Part shown: piece after piece, positions 34,095 through 40,986 of the stretch
How the letters are laid out: every line of letters starts with the position of its first letter
Numbering within the stretch: position 1 is the first letter of the stretch
Origin: an uncultured Aquimarina sp.
GTDB lineage: Bacteria > Bacteroidota > Bacteroidia > Flavobacteriales > Flavobacteriaceae
DNA: 40,986 nucleotides
Assembly: GCA_947498785.1 (NCBI GenBank)
Contig: CANMLS010000042.1
Span: 1-40,986 of the forward strand
Direction of reading: 5' to 3'
The notes under the pieces: model-generated
The model's database searches: none
Told to the model about the DNA's origin: nothing
What the model saw: only the letters and a program-made list of their open reading frames with translations
Translations under genes and position numbers: made by a program

Positions 34095-35213
34095 ATGGAC
34101 AGAAGACAATGGCTGAAATCTACTTCCTTAGGAGGCAGTTTAGCACTATTTGGTGGAATGCATTTTTCTAATGCATTAACAATAGAAAAAACAACAAAAT
34201 TCAACCCAAGACCATTTTCAAAGTTAATTCGATTAAATTCTAATGAAAATCCATATGGCCCATCAAAAAAAGTAAGAGAAGCTATTGTATCAGCTTTTGA
34301 TCATAGCTGTCGATACCCATACACTTATGCTAATGAATTGACAGAAATCCTAGCCAAAAAAGAAGGGGTAACCAAAGATCATATTATTATATGTGGAGGT
34401 TCAACAGAAGGATTAAAAATTACTGGGCTTACTTTTGCTTCTAACGGAGGCGAAATTATTGCTGGGAAACCTACATTTTCGGCAATGATGACCTATGCCA
34501 AACAATGGGGTGCAACTATAAATTGGGTTCCTGTTGGAGAAAACAAAGGTTATGATATGAACGAAATCGAAAAGAGGGTTTCTTCAAAAACAAAACTAGT
34601 CTTTCTATGTAACCCCAACAATCCTACTTCTACAATTCTTCCATCTCAAAAACTGATAGATTTTTGCGATACAATAAGTAATAAAACTATTCTTTTCAGC
34701 GATGAAGCCTACTACGATTATATAAACGAAGCTAATTACCCATCGATGGTTGAGCTAGTAAAAAAAGATAAGAATGTGATCGTATCCAGAACATTCTCAA
34801 AAGTATATGGAATGGCAGGTTTGCGCATTGGTTATCTTATTACCAAACCTGCTTTAGCTGAAAAACTTAGAAGAAATATGGTTGCCTATAGTAATATTCC
34901 AGCTATTGCAGCTGCTAAAACGGCTTTAGACGATAAGGAGTTTTATGAATTTAGTTTACAAAAAACTCGTGAAGCAAAAGAAATGATTTATAAAACACTA
35001 GATATTTTTGAGTTACCATATGTAAAATCAAACACAAACTTCATTTTCTTTAAATCAGGTAAGGATATACGAACCTTACACAGAGAGATGATGGATAAGG
35101 GAGTATTAATTGGCCGACCTTTTCCTCCTTTTTTCAATTGGTGTAGAATTAGTACAGGCACCATAGAGGAGGTAACTTTGTTTACAAAAGCCCTGTCTAG
35201 CATATATCAATAA
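34095..35213 (+). CDS. Tat-exported histidinol-phosphate aminotransferase-like PLP enzyme
   Basis: 372 aa. The N-terminus is a twin-arginine signal (DRRQWLKSTSLGG, then SLALFGG), which predicts export of the folded enzyme. The fold type I aminotransferase body has LNSNENPYGPSKKV, CGGSTEGLKI, VFLCNPNNPTS and the PLP-lysine segment SRTFSKVYGMAGLRIGY. It resembles HisC. A periplasmic PLP enzyme is unusual; the cofactor would be loaded before transport. Its substrate is unknown. It sits between arsM and the DUF547 array, so a part in finishing or tailoring arsenic compounds is possible. Confidence 0.85.
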   Translation: MDRRQWLKSTSLGGSLALFGGMHFSNALTIEKTTKFNPRPFSKLIRLNSNENPYGPSKKVREAIVSAFDHSCRYPYTYANELTEILAKKEGVTKDHIIICGGSTEGLKITGLTFASNGGEIIAGKPTFSAMMTYAKQWGATINWVPVGENKGYDMNEIEKRVSSKTKLVFLCNPNNPTSTILPSQKLIDFCDTISNKTILFSDEAYYDYINEANYPSMVELVKKDKNVIVSRTFSKVYGMAGLRIGYLITKPALAEKLRRNMVAYSNIPAIAAAKTALDDKEFYEFSLQKTREAKEMIYKTLDIFELPYVKSNTNFIFFKSGKDIRTLHREMMDKGVLIGRPFPPFFNWCRISTGTIEEVTLFTKALSSIYQ

Positions 35214-35598
35214 AGTTTCTTAACAATAATCATTATGAAATCATATAGTGCAATATATTAATAGAACATGAATTCCAACTTACTGTTCATTTTGATAAAT
35301 CCTGTTAATTTGAGATATCCAATAAAGGTCTTGTGAACTAAAATGATAGAAGACTGAATCAATTAAATAGTGTTTAAAACGAGATTACATTACATTTTGG
35401 AATCAACAGGTTTTAAAAACATGCAGAGGGTAGTGATTTTTATGAATAAAATTTATATCAAGAACAATAAATTTGGCTTTTATTTAATATGTATTTTCCT
35501 ACCTAAATGAATGAAAATGTGTATTATAACTATTTTTTTTGTATATTACGGATTGTATACCCCAGAAACGAAATGAACTTTAACAAAAAAATAACGAA
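35214..35598. other. Intergenic region before the DUF547 array
   Basis: 385 bases with no gene recognised. The 3' part is very AT-rich and probably holds a promoter for the first DUF547 gene, but no clear TTTG/TAnnTTTG pair was found. Confidence 0.4.
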
Positions 35599-36351
35599 AT
35601 GAAGCCTCTTAAAATAGCCCACTTTATTTTAGCATTCTTACTATTTAGTAACATTTATGCTCAAGAAAAAGTTGATCATTCTGCTTGGGATCAAATTTTA
35701 ATTCTCAATGTAGAAGCTAACGGAATGGTCGATTATAATGGAGTCACCAAAGATGTTGCTGTATTTTATGACTATTTTAGATACCTCTGTAAGATATCTC
35801 CAAAGGAAAATTGGAGCAAAGAAGAGAAATTAGCCTATTGGCTCAATGTTTATAACGCTACTGCGATGAAAATGATAATCGATGATTATCCGGTAGCATC
35901 AATAAATGATCTCGAAAACCCATGGAAACGAAAAGCTTTCAAATCGGAAGGCATACGATATAGTTTAGATGATATAGAACATGATATTTTAAGAAAATTT
36001 GGAGATCCTAGAATTCATTTTTTGCTTAATTGTGGATCAATGTCATCACCTAGATTATGGAACAGGGCTTATACAAGTTCAAATATTAATGAAGCTCTCA
36101 ACGATAGAACAAAAGAATTTATTAATGATCCACAGAGAAATCAAATTACTTCGAGCATTGTTAAAATTTCACAAGTATTTGAATGGTATAAAGATGATTT
36201 TGATAATAATAATATTGATGTAATTGATTTTATTAATCAATACGCAACCGTAAAAATAAATAAAATATCAAACGATAGTTATATTACATATGACTGGAGT
36301 CTAAACAAAAAAGATGAGGTTACTCCTATAACAAGTACTAATAACAACTAA
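35599..36351 (+). CDS. Exported DUF547 protein, copy 1
   Basis: 250 aa. The signal peptide is MKPLKIAHFILAFLLFSNIY followed by AQ. DUF547 motifs follow: DHSAWDQIL, LAYWLNVYNAT (residues 78-88), DDIEHDILRKFGDPRIHF and NCGSMSSP. The second of two family Cys is Ser here (Cys145 kept, Ser150), unlike copies 3 and 4. An Asn-rich tail ends the protein. The DUF547 function is not established; the conserved His/Cys pattern recalls papain-fold enzymes. It is predicted to be periplasmic or outer-membrane associated. Confidence 0.85.
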   Translation: MKPLKIAHFILAFLLFSNIYAQEKVDHSAWDQILILNVEANGMVDYNGVTKDVAVFYDYFRYLCKISPKENWSKEEKLAYWLNVYNATAMKMIIDDYPVASINDLENPWKRKAFKSEGIRYSLDDIEHDILRKFGDPRIHFLLNCGSMSSPRLWNRAYTSSNINEALNDRTKEFINDPQRNQITSSIVKISQVFEWYKDDFDNNNIDVIDFINQYATVKINKISNDSYITYDWSLNKKDEVTPITSTNNN

Positions 36352-36732
36352 GCTGTTATTAATATTTAAAATCAAATATCTCGAATTTGAAATAAAATAT
36401 AGTTTGAGACAATATTTTCTATATAATATTAACAAATACCCTTTGAGAAGTTCCCAATCATTATTGTGTTTAGCACTTTATTCAGAAAGTAGAACCTAGA
36501 ATCTACTTCACACTAATAAAAAATTAATATCATAAATACATTATTTTTTATCAAAATTATGATTTGATGTTACTTAAATAAGGAATCAAAAACTAAACAA
36601 ACACAAGCCTTAAGATAAATTTAACCATAAAAGCATCTTATGATTTTTGAAATTGTATTTTGTCGATTATTTTAATACTTTTGCAGATGACAATGTTAAA
36701 TAAATTGTTAGAACTTTAATTTTGAACATCAA
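36352..36732 (+). other. Intergenic region between DUF547 copies 1 and 2
   Basis: 381 AT-rich bases, no gene seen. It holds the promoter candidate at 36653-36683 reported separately. Confidence 0.4.
36653..36683 (+). promoter_or_regulatory. Promoter of DUF547 copy 2
   Basis: TTG (36653-36655), a 20-base spacer and TACTTTTG (36676-36683), an exact TAnnTTTG match, 50 bases before the ATG. It suggests the DUF547 genes are not one simple operon. Confidence 0.6.
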
Positions 36733-37455
36733 ATGAAAACAAATAAAAAACATAGTATAACACTACAGCTTCTTGTCGTTGTTCTATTTTGTTTTAAAGC
36801 TCTAGCTCAAGACAAGGCGGATCATTCGGTTTGGGATCAAATTCTTATCCTTAATGTCTCTGAAGATGGAAAAGTAAACTATGAAGGAGTTATGAAGGAT
36901 AGCCCTCTATTTTATCAATATTTTAGATCACTATCAAATAACCCTCCAACAGAAGAGTGGACCAGAGAAGAAAAACTAGCCTACTGGGTTAATGCCTATA
37001 ATTCTATTGTTGTAAAAATGATTATAGATAACTATCCCGTAAAAAATATTAATGAGCTTCATGATCCATGGAATCAAAAATTTTTTAGAATAAAAGATAA
37101 GCGTTATAGCCTAGATGATATAGAACATAAAATCCTAAGAAAATTTAATGAACCTAGAATTCATTTTATAATCAATTGTGCTTCTAGTTCTTCTCCAAAA
37201 CTAATGAACATGGCATATACAGCCAAAAATATCAATGAAGCTTTAGAGAAGTGTACTAGGGATTTTATCAATGATCCAACAAAAAACATAATCACACAGG
37301 ATCAAGTTAGCCTATCTCAAATATTTGAGTGGTATAAAGATGATTTTAATAATGGTGATGTTATTGAATTTATTAATCTTTATTCTAATATAAAAATCAA
37401 AAAGATACCTAAAAACGGATATAAAGAATATGATTGGGCGTTAAACGAACAATAA
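36733..37455 (+). CDS. Exported DUF547 protein, copy 2
   Basis: 240 aa with a signal peptide ending FKALAQ. It is very similar to copy 1 throughout: DHSVWDQILILNV, KLAYWVNAYNS (81-91), DDIEHKILRKFNEPRIHF, then NCASSSSP with Cys149 kept and the second Cys replaced by Ser154. It ends YDWALNE. Family proteins usually keep both Cys, so this copy and copy 1 share the same loss. The function is unknown; an own promoter precedes it. Confidence 0.85.
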   Translation: MKTNKKHSITLQLLVVVLFCFKALAQDKADHSVWDQILILNVSEDGKVNYEGVMKDSPLFYQYFRSLSNNPPTEEWTREEKLAYWVNAYNSIVVKMIIDNYPVKNINELHDPWNQKFFRIKDKRYSLDDIEHKILRKFNEPRIHFIINCASSSSPKLMNMAYTAKNINEALEKCTRDFINDPTKNIITQDQVSLSQIFEWYKDDFNNGDVIEFINLYSNIKIKKIPKNGYKEYDWALNEQ

Positions 37456-37610
37456 TAGCTCCAACAGCCATAAACCAAGGGGTTTTATATGCGAATAAAA
37501 GTATGGCGCGAATTTTGTTTTTACATTAAACATCTTAGATCATCTATTTTTATTAGAAATTTTATCTGATATAACGTAGAGATTCTATTAAACAAAAAGT
37601 TATACTTAGA

Positions 37611-38516
37611 ATGAAATATATATATTTTACCTTATCGATATGCCTATTCTTTTTCCTCAGTGTTAGTAAAACTGTAGCGCAAAATACAACCTTAGTCAAA
37701 GTACAGGACTCAGAAGAAAAAGTAAAAATCCCAGAGCACGACACTTTAGAAGAGCAGGAAAAAATAATTCTTCCAAAAATTACTGCCCCAAAAGAAGAGA
37801 AAGTGTCAGGAACTAAAAAACCTCAACAAAAGACACTTACAAACAATACCGAAGCCAAAAAAAGTAGGGAAGCTTTTGATCATCAAATATGGGATGATTT
37901 GTTAAAAAAATATGTTTCTGCAAACGGACAAGCTAATTATAAAGGATTCAAAAAAGAAAGATCATTACTAAAAACATACCTCAATGCGTTAAGTAAAAAT
38001 ATGCCTAATGAAAACTGGAGCAAGTCTGATAAATTAGCATATTGGATGAATGCATATAATGCCTTTACTGTAAAACTAGTCATCGATAATTATCCAGTAA
38101 AAAGTATTAAAAATATCGAAAAACCCTGGGAATTTCGATTCATTAAACTAGGAGCCAAATGGTATACTCTTAATGATATAGAACATAGGATACTAAGAAA
38201 AATGAAAGATCCAAGAATCCATTTTGGTATCAATTGTGCATCATTTTCTTGTCCTTCTTTGTTAAATAAATCATTTACCGCACAAAATGTTGATCAAGAA
38301 TTAGAAAAACTTACTATTTCTTTTATTAATGATCCCAAGCATAACACTATAAGTGCCAATACTATTAAGCTTTCAAAAATATTTCTTTGGTTTGGTAAAG
38401 ACTTTAAAACAAAAGGTTCGTTGATTCAATTTCTAAATACCTATTCTAAAACTAAAATTAATGAAAAGGCTAAAAAAAGTTATAGGGTTTATAACTGGAG
38501 TTTGAACGAATATTAA
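37611..38516 (+). CDS. Exported DUF547 protein, copy 3, with charged linker
   Basis: 301 aa. A signal peptide (LSICLFFFLSVSKTVAQ) is followed by a charged, probably unstructured linker of about 60 residues (about 25-86, rich in Glu, Lys, Pro) that the other copies lack. The DUF547 domain follows: DHQIWDDLL, KLAYWMNAYNA, NDIEHRILRKMKDPRIHF and NCASFSCP with both Cys (209, 214). It is more diverged than copies 1, 2 and 4. It lies 155 bases after copy 2, the tightest spacing in the array. Confidence 0.85.
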   Translation: MKYIYFTLSICLFFFLSVSKTVAQNTTLVKVQDSEEKVKIPEHDTLEEQEKIILPKITAPKEEKVSGTKKPQQKTLTNNTEAKKSREAFDHQIWDDLLKKYVSANGQANYKGFKKERSLLKTYLNALSKNMPNENWSKSDKLAYWMNAYNAFTVKLVIDNYPVKSIKNIEKPWEFRFIKLGAKWYTLNDIEHRILRKMKDPRIHFGINCASFSCPSLLNKSFTAQNVDQELEKLTISFINDPKHNTISANTIKLSKIFLWFGKDFKTKGSLIQFLNTYSKTKINEKAKKSYRVYNWSLNEY

Positions 38517-38854
38517 AAATAACGACACACTTTTTCATACTATTTAAAAGCAATATTTCTCTTCTTTCTAAGCAATAATACAAGAAAATGCGTATTAATT
38601 TTGATCAAATCAAAACAACTTAAAATACAGAAAAACAGATTTCTAATCCTTCTTTTAGAATTGAAAAGTACTTCATGGTTTTTCACTATTTATATTGCTC
38701 CACTAATTTCAAAATCACCAAAAGCAAAATTCTTCTTGTAAGTTCGTTCTTCTATTTTCTACTAATATTTTAGACAATGGATTAAAAATGTCGCAACGAA
38801 TGTAAACAAACAATCTATATGAATATCGAATAATCCTTCAAAAAAAGTAAAAAA
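38517..38854 (+). other. Intergenic region between DUF547 copies 3 and 4
   Basis: 338 bases, AT-rich. No gene, RNA or strong hairpin was recognised. It probably holds a promoter for copy 4. Confidence 0.4.
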
Positions 38855-39568
38855 ATGAAAGCTCCAAAATTTATATTAGCTCTGTTCGCTATAGTATTTA
38901 TGAATCAAATACAAGCTCAGAATACCTTTGATCATAGTATTTGGGATCAAGCATTATTATTAAATGTAACCGAAGAAGGGAAAGTAAATTATAATGGTTT
39001 TATGCGAGATAGCTCTCAACTTTATCAATATTTTTCGCAGCTATCAGCAAATCCACCAAAAGAAGATTGGACCAGAGAAGAAAAATTAGCCTACTGGATT
39101 AATGCCTACAACGCTTATACCATAAAACTTATTATTGATAGTTACCCCCTTAAAAGCATTAAAGATTTAGACGATCCGTGGGGTAAAAAATTCTTTAAAA
39201 TTAATAGCAAATGGTATAGCTTAGGAGAATTAGAACATAAAATCTTAAGAAAATTTGGAGATCCTAGAATCCATTTTGCAATTAACTGTGCTTCTTTTTC
39301 TTGTCCAATTGTTTGGAATAGAGCATATACAGCAGAAAATGTTAATGAAGCTTTGGATCAACAGACCAAGAAATTCATAAATGATCCTACCCGAAATACG
39401 ATCACCAATGAAGAGGTAAATGTGTCAAAAATATTTACTTGGTACAAAAAGGATTTTAAAGTTAACGGAGGAGATGTAAAAGACTTTATTAATAGATACG
39501 CTTCTGTAAAAATCGGAAAACAGCCTAAAAAAGGATATAAGAATTATGATTGGAGCTTAAACGAATAG
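38855..39568 (+). CDS. Exported DUF547 protein, copy 4
   Basis: 237 aa with a signal peptide ending NQIQAQ. Motifs: DHSIWDQALLLNV, KLAYWINAYNA, LEHKILRKFGDPRIHF, NCASFSCP (Cys145 and Cys150 both present) and a final YDWSLNE. It is closest to copies 1 and 2 in length and sequence but keeps the complete Cys pair, so it may be the active or ancestral form. The TIGR04283 glycosyltransferase gene lies 127 bases downstream, tying the array to arsenosugar metabolism. Confidence 0.87.
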   Translation: MKAPKFILALFAIVFMNQIQAQNTFDHSIWDQALLLNVTEEGKVNYNGFMRDSSQLYQYFSQLSANPPKEDWTREEKLAYWINAYNAYTIKLIIDSYPLKSIKDLDDPWGKKFFKINSKWYSLGELEHKILRKFGDPRIHFAINCASFSCPIVWNRAYTAENVNEALDQQTKKFINDPTRNTITNEEVNVSKIFTWYKKDFKVNGGDVKDFINRYASVKIGKQPKKGYKNYDWSLNE

Positions 39569-39695
39569 TTTGGTACTCAATGAAAAGAATGATAAAGTTT
39601 GAATCGAGAATAAATATTTTTTTGTCATACACGTAGTAGAAGTTTATTAATTTTAAACTGTCTAATATTTATAAGCATTAAAACAAACATAAAAA

Positions 39696-40406
39696 TTGAA
39701 AGTATCTATTATTATTCCCATTCTTAATGAAGCAAAAACTATTGGTTTGTTAGTTTCTCATCTCATTACATCCTCTAAAAATAAAGAAAACATCAAAGAG
39801 ATCATTATTGTTGATGGAGGAAGTATAGATGGGTCTCAGGAAATTGTAGATACAATTTCAAAGAATGAAAAAGTTATAGTTAAACTTATCTCCTCAAAAA
39901 AAGGCAGGGCTAAACAATTAAATACTGGTGCTGCAAATGCCAAAGGTGAAATCTTATATTTCCTTCATGCAGATTCTTTCCCTCCCAAACATTATGACCA
40001 TAACATTATAGAAGAAGTCAAAAAAGGGAATCAGGCTGGGTGTTTTCGTATGAAATTCGATTCTAACCACTGGTGGTTACGTTTTTTAGGTTGGCTAACC
40101 CAATTCGAGAGTAAACGTTGTCGAGGAGGTGATCAAAGTCAATTCATTACAGCATTACTTTTTCAACAAATAAAAGGCTATGATGAATCATTCATCGTAT
40201 ATGAAGACAACGATCTTGTAGATCGGCTTTTTGATATCGATCAATTTGTGATTATTCCCAAATATGTAATTACATCCGCCAGACGCTATCGTGAAGTTGG
40301 AGTTTGGCGATTACAATATCACTTCCTAAATATTCATATGAGACGATGGATGGGCGCTTCTTCTGAAGATTTATATCGTTATTATAAAGAAAAAGTAGTT
40401 AGTTAA
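39696..40406 (+). CDS. TIGR04283 family arsenosugar biosynthesis glycosyltransferase
   Basis: 236 aa, a GT2 (GT-A fold) enzyme. It begins at TTG (MKVSIIIPILNEAKTIG when read as Met); no ATG exists before the conserved N-terminus. Motifs: IIIVDGGSIDGS, KKGRAKQLNTGAANAKGEI, YFLHADS in the DxD position, KRCRGGDQSQF and a C-terminal basic segment HMRRWMG. Family TIGR04283 is found with ArsS and TIGR04282 genes and is proposed to attach the sugar or aglycone of arsenosugars. The companion TIGR04282 gene also uses TTG. Confidence 0.88.
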   Translation: MKVSIIIPILNEAKTIGLLVSHLITSSKNKENIKEIIIVDGGSIDGSQEIVDTISKNEKVIVKLISSKKGRAKQLNTGAANAKGEILYFLHADSFPPKHYDHNIIEEVKKGNQAGCFRMKFDSNHWWLRFLGWLTQFESKRCRGGDQSQFITALLFQQIKGYDESFIVYEDNDLVDRLFDIDQFVIIPKYVITSARRYREVGVWRLQYHFLNIHMRRWMGASSEDLYRYYKEKVVS

Positions 40407-40467
40407 TAGAAACTAGGAATCTTTGACATAAAAGAGACTTCCTTCTGTAGTATCTACATCTATCAAT

Positions 40468-40503
40468 AACACCTCACAGGTTTTTAAAAACCAGTGAGGT
40501 GTT
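40468..40503 (+). terminator. Palindromic hairpin after the TIGR04283 gene
   Basis: AACACCTCAC, A, GGTTTTT pairs with AAAAACC, A, GTGAGGTGTT: a 36-base palindrome with one A-A mismatch, 62 bases after the stop codon. No T-run follows, so terminator activity is likely but not certain. Confidence 0.5.
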
Positions 40504-40986
40504 ACTATATCTAATAAGTACAACACTAATTCATTAAAACAACGATTTCTAGTAGCTAGAAAAGCTCAAGTATGGGTAAGTGATATTACTTATATCAAAA
40601 CTGATCAAGGATGGGTTATCTAACTATTATTTTAGACTTGTTTGACCGTAAAATCATAGGTTGGTCTATTAGTGAGCGAATGACTACTAGTCATACTATC
40701 ATATCCGCTTGGAATATGGCTTGTTACAATAGAAAGATTGAATTGCCATTTATTTTTCATTCAGATAGAAGTATTCAATATGCTTCTGATAAGTTTAGAA
40801 AAAAGCTTAAAGCATATAAGCTAGTAAAACAAAGTATGAGTAGAAAAGGGAATTGCTGGGATAATGCAGTAGCAGAATCGTTCTTTAAATCTTTGAAGAT
40901 AGAAGCTATTTAGTCGATCCTTAAAAATAGGCAACAGCTTTATTTTACTGATATTGGTTACAAAAAGAGTTTAAAAAAAGACAAGG
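40498..40986 (+). pseudogene. IS3-family transposase (orfB) remnant, cut by the window end
   Basis: The first frame reads VARKAQVWVSDITYIKTDQG and hits TAA at 40621-40623. A second frame takes over at once as YLTIILDLFDRKIIGWSISE and ends at 40911-40913. It carries FHSDRSIQYAS and GNCWDNAVAESFFKSLKIEA. The rve (DDE) residues are visible: Asp in VSDITY, Asp in HSDRS and Glu in AESFF. A 1-base loss near 40614-40617 breaks the frame. The N-terminal part and terminal repeats are missing, and homology may continue past a further stop to the window edge (NRQQLYFTDIGY). It is inactive. Confidence 0.85.

Noticed and set aside
35599..39568. The DUF547 array as duplicated pseudogenes
   Set aside because: All four frames are complete with signal peptides and conserved core motifs, so they are kept as genes.

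Overview
The window is low-GC DNA from a member of the Bacteroidota, most likely a marine flavobacterium (Flavobacteriaceae, Aquimarina-like). This is inferred from the -7 element TAnnTTTG upstream of several genes, the near absence of Shine-Dalgarno sequences, and characteristic gene families: a coaX-lptC-ppiD cluster, TPR-AraC fusion regulators, DUF3347 and DUF547 proteins, and double-glycine leader peptides. No species can be named from sequence alone.

Layout. 1-4.1 kb: an orphan 47-aa double-glycine peptide with a Cys/His-rich core, a ScfR-type XRE regulator with a clear promoter and operator-like palindrome, a VanX-like lipoprotein dipeptidase and a DUF3347 lipoprotein. 4.1-5.7 kb: a GAF-domain methionine sulfoxide reductase-like protein and galE, ending in a 46-bp palindromic terminator. 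5.8-13.6 kb (minus strand): a housekeeping envelope cluster, coaX, an outer-membrane barrel protein, a TPR protein, lptC, a small membrane protein, a CNNM/CBS/CorC protein and a PpiD/SurA-type prolyl isomerase. 13.7-15.3 kb: tRNA-Phe followed by a graveyard of gene fragments that looks like a decayed integrated element. 15.3-19.0 kb: a uracil-DNA glycosylase family protein, a YHS protein, an NTF2/SnoaL-like protein, an inverted-repeat element, a regulator with two AraC domains and a frameshifted lipoprotein. 19.2-21.5 kb: two tandem paralogous RiPP (lanthipeptide-leader-like) precursors and a TPR-TM-AraC regulator. 21.9-28.3 kb: a tiny membrane protein, a PAP2 phosphatase, a glycerol kinase/glycerol-3-phosphate dehydrogenase fusion, a haloperoxidase pseudogene and a LacI regulator.

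28.6-40.4 kb (plus strand) is the most distinctive block and is read here as an arsenosugar biosynthesis locus: a CMD/peroxidase-like protein, radical SAM protein ArsS, two DUF2064 transferases, a rhodanese, a purine-nucleoside phosphorylase, the arsenite methyltransferase ArsM, a Tat-exported PLP aminotransferase, four tandem exported DUF547 proteins and a family 2 glycosyltransferase. A plausible scheme, inferred from family knowledge, is that ArsM methylates arsenite, ArsS adds a 5'-deoxyadenosyl group to dimethylarsenic, the phosphorylase removes adenine, and the two sugar transferase families complete the arsenosugar. The roles of the DUF547 set and the exported aminotransferase are unknown and are the best candidates for undescribed biology here. 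The window ends in a frameshifted IS3-family transposase remnant.
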